From contig CM041465.1 of assembly GCA_023213395.1 (NCBI GenBank), positions 5,332,001 to 5,396,000 of the forward strand: a stretch of DNA of 64,000 nucleotides, read 5' to 3'. The position numbers were made by a program, and so were the translations under genes. The DNA is from Cycas panzhihuaensis (taxonomy: Eukaryota > Cycadophyta). Positions within the stretch are counted from its first letter, which is position 1. Each line of letters begins with the position of its first letter. Below the pieces are notes generated by a model. The model made no database searches. It was not told where the DNA came from and saw only the letters and a program-made list of their open reading frames with translations. Below, one piece after another: positions 20,534 to 33,831 of the stretch.

Positions 20534-22360
20534 CTTCTCAGAACACTAGTTGTGCTTATTGTCATAAAAGAGGCCACACTATTGATGTCTACAGAAGTAG
20601 AATAGCTTTAGAAGCATGGGAAGCTTCTAAGAGATTGTAAAATCAACCTCAATCCCATCCTTAATCCCATTCTCAATTATAACCTCAAAATTGACAAACT
20701 CATAATCGTTCTTTAACAGCAACAACTTTTGCATTTGTTGCCCCTACAAATCAGCCACCACAGTGGATCCTTGACTCTGGTGCATCCCATCACATGACTA
20801 GACACTAGAAAAATTTAACCACTTATCAATCTGAAATGAACTCTAAAGAAGAGATTTCTTTCGGAAGTGGTACTCAACTTAAAGTCAAAGGATCAGGTGA
20901 TGTTATCTTAAAAGACGGTTCAATCAAGGACGTCTTTTACGTACTTGGTTTATTACTAAACCTACTCTCTGTCTATCAAATCTACTAGAAAGACATTGTT
21001 GTCGAATTCTGAAAAAATAAATTTATCATGAAGAAATTGTTAAACAAATTCAGACATATTACCTCAGGACCTATTGATCATAACACAGGTCTCTATAGTC
21101 TAACAAGTCTACAAAATAATAAAACAAAATCTTTTAGTGCCTTTATTGCCAAATCTGACTCAGTTAGTAAACTTTGGCATGCACGATTTGGCCATACAAG
21201 TTATGGAAAACTGTAATATTTAAAGAAGCATGAAATGGTTCATGGTCTACCACCCTTAAACACTATTTATGGTGTTTGTGAAGCCTGTGTGACAGGTAAA
21301 CAACACATGGATCCATTTCCACATAAAACTCAATTCGAATGTGGTTCCACTTGAACTCATTCACTCTGACATATGTGGACCCTTTCATATAACATCATAC
21401 TCAGGTTCTTGTTATTTTGTTATATTTATAGATGATTATTCAAGAAAATGTTGGGTTTACATGCTCAAAACACGTAGTCAAGTGTTTGACATTTTCGTTG
21501 AATATAAAACGTTAGTTGAAAATTAATTAAATTCAAAAATAAAAAATTTTCGATCTGATAATGTAAAGGAATATTTAAGTAGAAAATTCACTTCTTTCTA
21601 TAAATCACATGGAATTTGGTTCCAACATTCTATTGCATACATACCTCAACAAAATGGTGTTGCTGAATGCAAAAACCATACTCTTGTTGAGATGACTCGT
21701 TGCATGTTACATACAAAGAATCTAGATCTAAAATTATGGGCAGAAGCAATTAACTACTCTAACTATTTATTAAATCGTTTACCTAGTAAATGTCTACAGA
21801 ACATTACTCCAGAACAAAAATGGTTTGGAAGAAAACCATCTGTCAATCATTTATGAATCTTTGGCAGTATTGCGTAGGGACACATTCCTCAAGAAAAACA
21901 CAAAAAATTAGACCCAAAAAGCCAAAAATACATTTTCATTTTATACTTCAAAGTGAGTAAAGCTTATAGACTCTTAGATCCAGTTACGCATCAAATTTCT
22001 ATTTTGCGTGACGTAATATTTAATGAAGAAGGATCTTCTTCAACATCTACTTATGTAGAACTTCCTGTTGAAAGTTTGTTAACCAACACCTATTTGTTTG
22101 ACCCATCTAACAAACAAGCTAATTTGGAAGTTATAGAATCCTTATAAACTCAAGTCCAAAATTGGACTCTATCTGAACCTACTGAAATAGATCCTTCCCT
22201 TCAGGCTAGTTTATCAAATCAACCTACATCTTCAGAAACAGTTACTCACAAGTAACCTGTTTGGGTAACGAAAACGCTTGCTAATGCTGGATCTGATCTA
22301 GGTAACCCTACCGATACCAGATGCACGCGTCCCCAAAAACTACATGTTAATTTTACCTTA
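20534..22360 (+). pseudogene. Copia D gag end, protease and integrase
   Basis: The D reading resumes after G with a zinc knuckle at about 20550-20600 (CAYCHKRGHTIDV; the last Cys is Tyr). The protease box QWILDSGASHHMT lies near 20762-20800 with DSG intact. The gag-pre-integrase zinc region follows (KLWHARFGHTSYGKL at 21170-21216 and CEACVTGKQH near 21280). The integrase core is at 21341-21850: LELIHSDICGPF, FIDDYSRKCWVYML, FRSDN, and QQNGVAECKNHTL. A glutamate-bearing GE box is altered (NVKEY). Several TAA and TAG codons interrupt it. Confidence 0.88.
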
Positions 22361-23870
22361 ATGGTAAAAATAATGGACAACAATGATCCCAGAATATTTA
22401 AACAAGCTAGTAATAATCCTGTATGGTAGGATGCTATGCAGACTGAATTTGATACTTTAATTAAAAATTCAACTTAGGATCTTGTTCCTCTCCCACCTGG
22501 GAAAAATGTAGTCGACTGTAAATGGGTCTACAAGACAAAATATAACTTAACAGGTACAATTAAAAAATATAAAGCTCACATAGTTGCAAATAGATGGCAT
22601 CAATTATAATGAAACCTTTGCCCCTGTTGCAAAAATGAACATAATCAAAATAATTATTGCTCTAGCAACCAAGTTTGGTTGGGAAATCTACCAAATGGAT
22701 GTTAAGAGTGCTTTCTTGAATGGTGATCTCAAAGAAGAGATCTACATATCTCAGCCACTAAGATTTACTGAAAATCCTAATTTAGTTTGTAAACTTAAGA
22801 AATCCATTTATGGCTTAAAATAAGCTCCTTGAGCTTGATATACTAAAGTTGATGACTATTTAATTCACATTGGATACACTAGATGCATTAGTGATCCAAA
22901 TTTTTATTTTAAATGTGAAAATAAAAATCTTACTATTTTAATCCCCTATGTTAATGACATTATCGTTACTGGATCATCAACTAATCATATTCATCATTTA
23001 AAATCTACTTTAATGAACAAATTCAAAATGACAGATTTAGGTCTACTACATTACTTTCTTGGGTTATAAGTTTATCAACATCATTTAAATATAACTATAT
23101 CTCAACCTAAGTATATTATGGACCTAATTCAATAGTTTAACATGGAAAATGTTAAACATGTATCTAATCTGTTACAATCAGGAGTCAAACTCTCTACTGA
23201 TTGCTCATCACCTTTATGTGACCCTACATTATATAGACAACTAATTGGTAGTCTTATCTATCTAACTCACACCCACCTTGGCATTTCCTATGCTATCGCT
23301 TTATGTTCTTGTTATATGAAATAGCCACATGAATCTCATTGGAAAGCAGCTAAACGTATCTTACGCTATCTAAAGCATACTATTTTTTATGGTTTAACTT
23401 ATAATTTTTGCGATAAACCTCTAACTTTAACTAGATATACTGATTTAGATTAGGCAGGTGATATAAATGATCACAAATCTACTTCAGGTTATGTATTTTT
23501 TATAGATTCCTCACCTAGTACTTGGTCTAGTAAGAAAATACAGGCATTTGCTTTATCAACAACTGAAGCTGAATATCGTGCACTTGTTGAAGCTGGTAAA
23601 GAAATACTTTGGCTCAAATCTTTACTAAATGAAATTGGTCTACCTCTAAACTCTTCCATTGAACTTAAAGTTGATAATCAAGGTGCAATTGCTATAGCTA
23701 CAAATCCAGTTTCACATTCTAGGACTAAACATATTGAATTACATCAGCATTTTATTTGTAATTTAGTTACTGATAATCTTGTTTCTTTATCTTATTGCCC
23801 AATAGATCTACAGATTGCTGACATACTTACAAAGTCTTTAACTGAAGTAAATTTTCTTAATATCTGAGAT
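22361..23870 (+). pseudogene. Copia D reverse transcriptase and RNase H
   Basis: RT begins near 22400 (ASNNPVW, DAMQTEFDTL), with WVYKTKYN, then [40 protein letters not shown] and KSIYGLK (22584-22823). The catalytic box reads YVND (near 22950) instead of YVDD. RNase H follows: YRQLIGSLIYLTH, STSGYVFFID, TTEAEYRALVEAGKE, VDNQGAIAIATNPV, RTKHIELHQHFI and ADILTKSL up to about 23850. Stops replace several Gln and Trp codons, so the copy is inactive. Confidence 0.9.
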
Positions 23871-23962
23871 ATATTGTAGTTAAAAGAAGTCTCCATCAAA
23901 GGGGGATTACGATGATGAAGACCTTCTTTTTCAATAGCATGAAAGTTTACATTAAAGGGGGA
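23871..23962 (+). promoter_or_regulatory. Polypurine tracts of element D, doubled
   Basis: AAAGGGGGA occurs at about 23898-23906 and again at 23954-23962, directly before the 3' LTR. The first lies in the loop of an imperfect hairpin formed by AAGAAGTCTCCATC and GATGAAGACCTTCTT. The second is the one placed to prime plus-strand synthesis. Confidence 0.7.
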
Positions 23963-24413
23963 TGTTAGGAATGTTAATGTAATCTTTATGTTCTTTTTAA
24001 ACTTTATATTTAAGTCACATGTCTAAATTTGTATTTAAGTTATTATAAGGTTTAAACTTTAATGTTTATTAATTATCTTATGTAAAAGGTGGTTGAAATG
24101 TAGAACTGCATTTCAACGAACCTTTCTTTGTATAAATTCATCTCCTAGATCCAAGGAGATGGTTCCTAGAATCTAGGAGGGCCGTGTAAATGCCTTTTAC
24201 AAGGCTGGTCTGGTGGTTAGGTGGTTTATGTTTGTGGTATTCTATTTCTCAAACTTTGCTTAATAAAAATACAAATTTAGGAGGTGGTTTTTCTTCCCCA
24301 GAAGGGGTTTTCCACCTGTCAAACTGGTGTACATGTGTAGTATTATCTTGTTACCTGTGTTTGTTTATTTTATGATCCTGTGATTATATTGTGCATGTGC
24401 CCTTCTTTCTACA
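23963..24413 (+). repeat. 3' LTR of element D
   Basis: 451 bp, TGTTAGG to TTTCTACA, about 94% identical by eye to the 5' copy, followed by TTGAC (24414-24418), the right-hand target duplication. Confidence 0.9.
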
Positions 24414-25907
24414 TTGACTAAGGTGTAAAACATAGTTAATCAAATAATATCACTTAGGGATATGTTGATGGAACAAAGGGTAGTCAAATGAATCTTGAGA
24501 TGTATTAGCATCATTAAGAGATTTGAAATGGTTACTGCTAGCATTAGTGTGTCAAAGGATTTAAGTATATTGAAGAGTCAGTAACTAAGTGCCCTCTTGA
24601 TGGTAATAGAGGAGAAACAAAATACCAATCAATCTCTTGAATATATATTTGCCACTAAAGCAACACTCTAATATAATTCTCAAAGAGGTACCTCTAAGAG
24701 TAGAGATCAATCTCCAAAGGGGCAAAACAGGAACCCTAGACAAGATGTGCATGAATAAAGACAACCCAAATATCAAGCTCTATACAAAAGAAGATAAGGA
24801 GCTAACCCACAGAACACTATCCATGATAGATATCAAAGGCAAGAAGGAAATCAAGGGATAAGCCAATGTTATATAAATTGTCAAGGAGGCATGCCACTTC
24901 AAAGGAATAATCCTAGTTATCCAAATAATAGACAAAGGGAGACTCAAGCCCCATTCATGGAAATGGGGAGACTAACTCATGTTGATAGGTCCTATCCTCA
25001 TAATAGAAACCTAAATTTTAGGAGATGAGACTCACCTTATTATACCTTTTGTAATCTAGTTGGCCATACAAAAGATAAATGCTTTACTAAGCACGGTCAT
25101 CCAAATAAAGGAAGTGCTAATACTGATATAGAAGTAAGGGAAAATAATTATCTTTTCCTATCTAGTTTCATTGCTTATAAAGACAAAGATGATAGTTGGT
25201 ACATTGACTCAGGTTACTCCACTCACATGACATATAAGGAGCATTTATTCTATACTTTAGATAGAATGAAAAAGATATCAATTATATTTGGTGATGATAC
25301 ATCTCATGAGTCTATTAGAAGAGGAAACATAGTGTTGCAAATAGAATCAGGAAATTTTTTATATCTTGAGGATGTACTTTATGTGTCAGCCCTTAAGAAA
25401 AATATCATATCTATAGAAAGATGATGGGCCAAGATTATAAGGTAATCTTTGATAATGGAGAATGTAATATCAAAGACAAGAGAAGAAACAAGACAGTTGT
25501 AGCTAAAGGGAAAATGACTAAAGATAGACTCTATAAACTAGTCCTTAATCCTTATAATTATTCCTTACAGACATCAATAAAACTTGATAGTGACATATAG
25601 CACAAGAGATTTAGTCACTTAAGTTATAGAAGTCTGGCATTGATGAAGAAAATAGATATGGTAGATGGATTACCACATATTGATGTTGATAGTGAGGGAT
25701 ACCTTCTTGGAAAATAGTATAGGAAAAATTTTCTAGACTATAGCTATAGAGTCACATGACCTCTCTAATTAGTATACACAGATATTTATGGTCTTATGGA
25801 TATTTTCTCATTAGAATATGTCACATACTTTATTATATTCATTGATATTTTACAAGAAAGACATGCACTTACTTTCTCAAATTCAAATTAGATGCTTTTC
25901 AATACTC
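24414..25907 (+). pseudogene. Copia E gag C-terminus, protease and start of integrase
   Basis: The E gag frame continues after D (QRVVK, LRCISI, SKDLSILKS), then an Arg/Gln-rich tail and a degraded zinc knuckle near 25040-25090 (FCNLVGHTKDKCF). The protease box WYIDSGYSTHMT is at 25199-25234, with DSG intact. The open part at 25227-25424 ends in the usual LEDVLYVSALKKNIISI stretch. The gag-pre-integrase motif (HKRFSHLSYRSL) is near 25605-25640 and the first integrase residues (YFIIFID) near 25830-25850. The copy is cut at 25907 by block X. Confidence 0.82.
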
Positions 25908-28340
25908 TGTTGTTTCACAAAGACCTAGCCTTTTGATTTGTATTTGACTTGTATTGGTAAGTTTTGACATGTTTATGCATAATTTAATAGACGATGATTG
26001 ATGGGTTTGCTTGATCATGGATTAGGCCATGTTTTATTAAAGTAATGTATGAATTTCAATTGATGAAGTATGATCAATAATGATGTGACTCATATTTTAT
26101 TATTACTATCCATTAATGATGTGAATTATGGAATCAAAGTTTTCTTTCATGATCAATTTAACCTCATGCTTCCTTCAAAATTTGTTATTTTTACATCATT
26201 TTTAAGATTTCACCTAATTTTATTATTTGCTATCTTTTTTGGCTTGTATTTAATGCTTTTCACCTTATTTTGGGTTTATCTACTCATTGATGGAGCCATT
26301 TTCATGATCTAATCCTTATTTAATATCAAAATTTGATGTTTTTTAATCAAATTTTATCTCCACGGTTATCACATTTTTGGCACTACAAAAAATATGACCT
26401 ATCACATTTTTAGAGTAAAATTGCATTTTTGTAGGTGAAAAACATAATCGGTCACATTTTTTATTATCATACAAGTAAAACTCAAGAATTGCACAAAATT
26501 TTACATTCAATTACCCAAATTTAGTGGAATTTGATTCTCTCAATGCCCATAATTACTCTTGAGTCTTGTGTGATTATTGGTAGATGAGTTTATAGTGATT
26601 TTGCTATGATCTTGTGTGGATTTTTAGAGTTTCTTAGAGATTTTTAAAGACTATTACTGTGAGACTGAAAACTTGTAGATGAAATCATGGAAGTGTTTTG
26701 ATGTTATGTTGCTAATATTTGACTGTTGATGATTCAAGCTTTAATATTTTTAGTTTTTATTAAGATTTTATACTTCAAACATCTTCTAATTTGGTAAGGT
26801 CTTTCCTATTGAGCTTCTAACCTATTTAATAGTACTTTGAAGTTGTTCTTAGCTCAAAAAGTCTCTTTTTCTTTGATTGATTATTGTAGTGATTTCATAT
26901 TTATTTTAGACTTTAAAATATATATTGAAATGATAGTCCTTTGTGGGGTTCATTAAGGGTTAGACTAGGGTGAAGCATGGTCATCTCTCCATAATTCATT
27001 TAGCTATCCCTTCTCACTCATTTCTAATAGTTTATATTTCAGTTAGTTTGCCACTCTTTTTTGCATTGTTGGGATATAGTTTAACCTATTTTGGTTGTTG
27101 TTCTCTTTCTTTGATTTTCTTTAAAGGAAAGTTTGTGGAAGAAAATTGATTAGCTAAAAAGAAAATTATCATTCTAAAGCATTCATTATAATAGGAAAGA
27201 AGTTATTTTCTCATAATCTTATGGTTTCATTGATTTTTAGTTTTAAGTTGGTTTCTTTACCTTTAAAAAGAAAATTTGAGAATATTATAAAGCAAAAACA
27301 TCTCTAATTTTTTTAGTTTTATAAATAGTTTAAGGATCATTTTGGAGCTCTCACTACTCCAATTATGATAGAACCTTTGGGACTAGTTTTTCATGTAAAA
27401 GTTATGGTTTAGATTTATAATTTACTTTTCATCTCATAGGTTTGAAAATCATTTGTAAATAGCAATAATATCTTCAAAATCTCTTCTTCTTTTTGCACCA
27501 TTCATCACCTCTTTTCAAAGAATTAGTTGCATGCATGAAAGGTGAAGTATGTTGACTAGTTTTGCATGTTAATTAATCTCTTTGGGAAACTTATATAAAG
27601 CTCATATAGTGTATTTCAACTTTTGGTAGCATCATTCCCTTTTGAAATGAAGCATGCATATGGCATATAAGAAAGTTATTTTATAGTTGCATGTGTATCT
27701 TTTATTTAAAAAAAACTAAAACAAAAAAACAAAAAGAGAAAACTTGCATGTATCTTTTCTAGTTTTTTTACTTTTGATTACTAAAATAAAAAAAATAGTA
27801 TATATGGACTTGTTCTTTTAGTCCCTTTGATTGTTTAGATTTGTCTTGCTTTCTTGGTTTTCCTTCTTTATTATTATCATATCAACCCCCCCCCCCCCAA
27901 AAAAAAATGAAGACACAAAATAAAAAGGAAGAAAAACAAAGTGAATACAAACTAAGACAAGAAACACAATAAGACAAACCATCTTTCTATTGGCTTACCC
28001 TCTCTCACATCTAAGTAGAACTCAAAAGGTTAAAAGGATTACATAAGAGAAGTCCCTAAGAAGGACATTGAAGATACTGTCAGTGTAGCTCAAAATTTAG
28101 AACTCTTTCATTGATTCATATATGTTAGTGGATTCTACTATCCCCCTTCCATATCCACACCTTTTTCCATATCTATTCACACTTCATTAGGAAGCACTAC
28201 TAGGCAAAGACTCCTTCTTAGGAGTTAGGAAAAGATGGTCCCTTAAGTTTTTTTGAACTTTATATCTCCCAATTTTAATCAAAGTAAGAAATGAGAGATA
28301 TTTAGTTTAGGTCCTCCCAAGGACCCCACACAATTTGTCA
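25908..28340. mobile_element. Block X: 2.4-kb insertion in E integrase, LTR-like
   Basis: This non-coding block separates two halves of the E integrase whose reading frames match family order on both sides. It could start TGTTGTTTCAC (25908) and end AATTTGTCA (28340), with ACTC (25904-25907) and ACTT (28341-28344) as possible target duplications. It holds a C12A9 tract at about 27887-27910 and AT-rich sequence. No gag or pol was found, so a long solo LTR or a decayed non-autonomous element is the best guess. The open frame 26070-26312 has no recognised domain. Boundaries are uncertain. Confidence 0.45.
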
Positions 28341-30675
28341 ACTTTAAACCTATGTATAAAGATAAAGTGGTTACAAAACCCTCTTCCTATGATCAGATAA
28401 TGGGGGAGAGTTCATTTCAAATGAATTCAAAGCTTATTGTGCTCGTTATGGAATTAGGAGATAGCTTACAAAACCCTACACCCTCCAACAAAATGGTGTA
28501 GTAGAAAGAAAGAGCTATACTATAGTTAAAATGGCTAGGTGTATGTTAAAAGACACAAAATTAGGACATGGATTTTGGGTTAAGATAGTCCACATAACTA
28601 TATACTTAATCAATAGATGTACCACCAAAGCACTAAGGTGGAAAATACTTGAAGACGCTTGGATTGGATACAAGGCTAGTATTTATCACTTAAGAGTCTT
28701 TGGATGCTTAGCCTATGTACATGTACTTGATCAAAGAAGGTCTAAATTAGATGAACATAGCATTAAATGTATATTCCTTGGATATAATAATGCTTCAAAA
28801 TCCTACAAAGTCTTTGATCCTAAATCTTGGAAGGTTATGGTGAGTTGAGATGTTAAATTTTAAGAAGATGACTACTGTCACTTTGATGACACTCAAAACA
28901 AAAGGAGTGGTGTGATGATCAATCTTGATTCCACCAAGTCCAACTATGTACCACCTAGGCATAAATCAAGACAAATAATTGATACATTAAGTGGGGAGGG
29001 AACCTCTTCTCAACCTCCACCATAATACCTACCAAAATTGGTTCAAAGGAATCATGACATGGGTAACATCTTAGATAACAATTATAATTAGAGATCTACT
29101 TGTACACATAGGGTAAATTTTACCCTCATGAGTTAACTTATGGAAACCTATGAGCCTCAAACCTTTGATGAGGTTAATATACATGCTTCTTGGAGAAAGG
29201 CAATGGAAGAAGAATATCACTCCATTATTAAGAATGATACTTGAGAATTAATTGACTTACCCCCCAATAAAAGGGCAATTGGTACCAAGTGGATTTATAA
29301 AACCAAGTTTCAATCTAACGTATCAATCGATAAATACAAAGCTAGATTGGTCACCAAAGACTATGCATAAAGAGAAGGTATTGACTATAGTGAGAATTTT
29401 ACTCTCATTGCATAAATGGAAATTGTACACACGATGATGAGTTTGGCAGCATAAATGGGTTGGAATGTTTATTAAATAGATATCAAAAGCACTTTCCTTA
29501 ATGGTTATATTAAAGAGGATATTTATGTCTCTCAACCCCTTGGTTTTGAAGTTAAGGGTGAAGAAGACAAAGTGTATAAACTCAAAAAGGCACTCTATGG
29601 CTTGAATTAAGAACATAGGGCTTGGTATTCCCATATTGATAAATATTTTAGAGATCAAAGTTTTGAAAGGTCTCAATCAGACCCAAGCTTATATATAAAA
29701 TCTAAAGGAGATTCTATCCTAATTGTGGGACTCTACATGGATGATCTTATCTACACTGGTAATGATCCTCACTTTTTGCAAACCTTCAAGGAAGCCATAT
29801 GTAAAAAATTTGAATTAATAAATTTGTGATTAATGCATTACTTCCTAGGTTTGGAAGTATGGCAGGACAAAAATGGCATCTTCATCTCTCAAAGGAAATA
29901 CACCTTGGACTTACTGCAAAAGTTTAGGATGATCAATTGTAAACCTATATCAACTCTAACTAAAATAGGGATTAAGTTATCTAAACTAGATAATTTTATA
30001 CCTATTGATCCTACACTTTATAAACAATTAATTGGCTATTTGATTTACTTGACTTCTACTCAACCAGACATCTTGCATTTAATCAACGTTGTATCTAGAT
30101 TCGTGTAAAACCCTAAGACTACTCATTGGCAAGCAGCCTAAAGGATTCTGTGGTATCCTAAAGGTACTACAAAATATGGTTTACATTATAAAGCTTTATT
30201 AAATTTTAGATTGATAGGATATATAAATTTAGATTGGATAGGCAACATCGATGATAGAAAATCTACTTTATGTTACACTTTTAGTATGGGTTTGATAGCC
30301 ATAGATTGGAGCACCAAAAAATAAAACACATTCTCTTTATCTATAGCTAAAGTAGAATATAAAGCAATAGTCTCTAGTGCATGTGAAACAATTTGGCTTT
30401 GACAACTTCTATAAGATTTTTAGATAGAATAGAAAGGACCAACTAAAATTTGGTATAATAATCAAAGCACAATTTAAATGACAAGGAATCCTGTATTTCA
30501 TGGTAGAATAAAGTACATAGAAACTCAACATCACTTCATTAGAGAGTCAGTTCAAGTAGGTGAAATTAAATTGGCATATTGTAGTATAGAAGATTAAATA
30601 GTAGATATATTTATAAAAGCATTAGGAAAGATCAAATTTCATAAATTTAGGGACAAGCTTGGAGTTCTACATAAT
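28341..30675 (+). pseudogene. Copia E integrase, reverse transcriptase and RNase H
   Basis: The integrase resumes near 28400 (SDNGGEFISNEF), with LQQNGVVERKSYTIVKMARCM and the open stretch 28531-28848 including RVFGCLAYVHV and KCIFLGYN. RT begins near 29190 (ASWRKAMEEEYHSI), with DKYKARLVTKDYA, the box IDIKSTFLNGYIKEDIYVSQ, and a YMDD-type catalytic box (LYMDDLIYTGN) near 29730. RNase H follows: YKQLIGYLIYLTS, WHAA-like WQAA, YKAIVSSACE, IWYNNQSTI, HHFIRES and DIFIKAL near 30610. Stops are scattered. The nearest relative in the window is fragment K. Confidence 0.88.
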
Positions 30676-32600
30676 GGCCATTATGGGAGAAAATGTTGGG
30701 ATAATGCCCAATGTTTGAATAGTGTGCAACCATCCTCAGGCCCCCAAAAGACACCTCAGGCCACCTAAATCTATCATGCAGCCACTTAGATTTGACATAC
30801 AACTTCCAAAGTTGACTAAGGTAAGTTATTTTAATAATTTATTTATTATTTAAAAAATAATTTAATTTAATATTAGGTTGAGGCACTTACTGCCTGCCCA
30901 AACCTATATACTAATAGGGAATGCCTCTCTGGTGTTTTTTAACATTACCTTCAAATTAGATAATGGTTAATGTATTTTGAGATGGCTTTGTAATCTTCCC
31001 GCTCCATCCTTATCTCTAACAAGTGATTGGCTAATCTTTTAATATAGATAGTTAATCATTGAACAAACCAAAAAATATGTTTTATGCTTAGTTTAATTAC
31101 TTTGCTATTAGACCTTTTATATTTCACCCACTTATTCATGGATTTTGGAGTCAAGTTAATTATACTAGAAAATATACAATGGTTTTCTCTATGATTTTTA
31201 CCCTAATGAATTCTTAGTGAGCATCCTAAGATATATCCTTAGTTATATAAGGGGTAAATTTCTTTTTGCTAGTTGGATTTTCTAAACTTCGGACTAGCTA
31301 AGTGTAATTTTAAACATTAAAATCCCAATTTCCTTCTTTTAACATCTTTTCTTATTATGTTAATCCATGCAAATTAAAATAATAAAAATAATTTCCTTTT
31401 GTATGAAATTATACCAATAGAAGGTGAATCCCTCATTCCTACTTACTTTCATCCTCCCCCTTTTCATCATTCTTTTCCTCTTTCACTCTTTTTTTCATTT
31501 ATCTTCCTTCTTGTTTTCTCCTATCCTTCCATTAACTTTCTTCTCATTCTTTCTTAAAAGGTCATTATCCTAAGGATATTATCTAATTTTTTCCTTATCT
31601 TAATGAATATTATATATTATTATATCATATTGAAAACTAAAGTGAGGTAGGACTAAGAGTGGCAAAGTGGTTATTTCATTATTGTTGTTTTATATGAACA
31701 TATAATACACTTTATGGTATGAGACTTCAACTTATAAGGGGAAAGCAATGATGGTTAGAAACATGCTAGAGAGTAACCCACTCAAAATCCCTACTCAAAT
31801 ATTCTTTACCATTCCTTAAATATCTCTAGGAGAATAACTCACTCAAAATCCTTGCTTAAAAATCCTTTGTAATTCTTCTCAATTTTCTTCCTATAACTCT
31901 TTCTTTGTATAATAAATTTTCTCCTTTATATCTTTATCTATTTGTGCATATCTTATTCTTTCTCTTTATGGGACTTAATAGCTATAATAATACACATAAT
32001 GGTTGCTAAGAATGGCTTGTAGTTATTATTATTTGAATAATTCTTAACATCACACTACTCTCACTTTTAAAAATATCTCCTTATAGAAAACTTTTAGGTG
32101 GTCCTCACTTATCTAGGTATATAGATAACTTAAATATGATTCCAAGGAGACTAATTTAACGAAATGTCATCAATCAATAGGAAAGTGATGAATGAAAACA
32201 TAAAAGCCTCTTAATTTCTTTGCATATTGCCACACAATTATTTTGATATATTGGGATAATAGGCATACTTTACAAGTATTATTAATTAGTTTTATTCATA
32301 TGGGAGTGAATACCTTTAAATAAGGACTCTAATGCAACTAGAATCATCCAATTCTAACTTCATATTAGTGAGATACCATCAAAATAACAAAAGGTTATCT
32401 AATAGTGATTTTCACTCATTTTTATAAGTTTAACTATAAAATTTAAAAAATTAATCTTAGATATTTTCTAGATATAAAATATTATTATATAAATAGATAT
32501 CCCTTTTAGATAGCTTTGAATCTATAGGTGGATCATGAAAAACAACTAATTATTAAGAGAGTTATAGCCATTTTAGTAAAGTGAAAATTTTGATGGTTCC
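30676..32600 (+). repeat. 3' LTR of element E and adjoining AT-rich sequence
   Basis: A polypurine tract (GGGAGAAAA, ending at about 30693) is followed by the LTR start TGTTGGGATAATGCCC. The first few hundred bases show weak likeness to the K LTR. The far end of the LTR is not recognised. From about 31430 to 31560 the plus strand is pyrimidine-rich. Beyond that the sequence is AT-rich with no gene and no clear repeat boundary. Confidence 0.5.
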
Positions 32601-33831
32601 ATTTGTCACTTCCCTACGAGCCCTTCTCTCATGTTATTTCTTCTTGCTAATTCTTCTTCCATGTGAGTTCTCCCTCTAAAACCTTTACATGTATGACTCT
32701 TTCATATGGTGCCTTTCCTACTTAGGTCTTTCCCTCTTGGACCTCTTTTTCTATTATGAAAAAATTATGATATCTTCATAAAAATCTAATTCTAAATCCT
32801 AACTTCAAACAATTATAACTTTCACATTAGACATCTAATTTAGGAGTTCTTCCACTCATTAGAAAGCTTTCAATATGTTATTCATCATGGAATCATTATT
32901 AAAGTCTAAAGGATAACTTATTCTAATTTTTTATTCCTTCAAACTTACCTACTTAGTGAGTTATTCTATTGATGTAAATAGTGAAGTTTAACTTTATAAT
33001 TTTGAACTCTCATAACTTTTTCATATGATATCCATTTCCATCTTTGAGGTGGACTAAGAATTAAAATCTATTTTCTAAAGTATACAATAAATAATTACTA
33101 TAAATTAGAGCCTTCAAGTTTGATTTTACCCTTTAGTAATTTGCCTATCAGTCATTCCAACAAATTCAAACTTATATATCTCTTTCTTTTGATGTTTGAT
33201 TCTAACAATCTACTAGTTGATGGAAAACTTGAACTTTTCTCTCTCACTTGGTGATATTTTCTCTTATAAATCATGCTTTTAAAACAAATCTTTCATCACT
33301 TAGAAATGCTAATTTATAGATTTTAGAATCATACCTATTATTACCCATACTATACCTATGTCTCTATTCTTCTTTATTTATATGATCTACTCTCCTTATC
33401 TTTAGAAGTAATCTAGTTGGATTTTGTATTGATACAAGCTATAATAAAATAAATGTTATATCATGCATAATGTTAGCATAAAAAATCAATTCCTTACCAT
33501 CAAATTATGAAATAAACTAACTACCTATTCTAGAAATAGAAAATGGTGTATCCTAATACCTTGTGGAGTATAAAGCAAACTTCCACCTTACAAGGATAAA
33601 CATATAAATAAAAGTGGTGTACCTTCATAGATAATAGATCATAAAATAACAATTTCCACCTTACATAGGATGAACAATAATTTAAATGAAATAAACTATA
33701 TTGATGCAAACTATAAAGATAAGTAAAAGAAATGAAGAACATAATAAAGATGAAAGAGATTACTGATAATCTATTATAAGAAAGTAGAAGTATATAACTA
33801 GATGATGGTCACCTTAGGGTTGGATCCTTAC
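32601..33831 (-). repeat. 3' LTR region of gypsy G2
   Basis: On the minus strand the LTR begins at 33832 (TGTAAGGATCCAACCC) just after the tract GGGGAGGGGGA. The opposite end is not determined. The stretch 32930-33010 recurs at 4277-4355 in the altered left end of A. The 33530-33742 open frame lies in this LTR and is not a gene. Confidence 0.5.

Larger units (their letters stand above)
10616..24413 (+). mobile_element. Ty1/copia element D carrying captured host-gene fragments and nested gypsy G
   Basis: LTRs of 451 bp at 10616-11066 and 23963-24413 differ at about 27 positions by eye (about 6%). The 5-bp flanks ATGAC and TTGAC form an imperfect target duplication. Without gypsy G (14204-20528 plus its duplicated target) the element is about 7.5 kb. 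Order: LTR, primer-binding site, an antisense block of eL30 and SDP1-like fragments, leader, gag, protease, integrase, RT, RNase H, polypurine tract, LTR. Gag and pol contain stops and G splits gag, so it is now dead. Confidence 0.9.

Noticed and set aside
26070-26312. Membrane-protein-like 80-codon frame in block X
   Set aside because: T-rich DNA gives Phe/Leu-rich frames; no start context, no partner exons, no family match.
27885-27912. C12A9 run as an assembly gap or vector join
   Set aside because: Similar homopolymer runs occur elsewhere (12130-12140, 39924-39947) inside elements with continuous flanks, so natural low complexity is enough.
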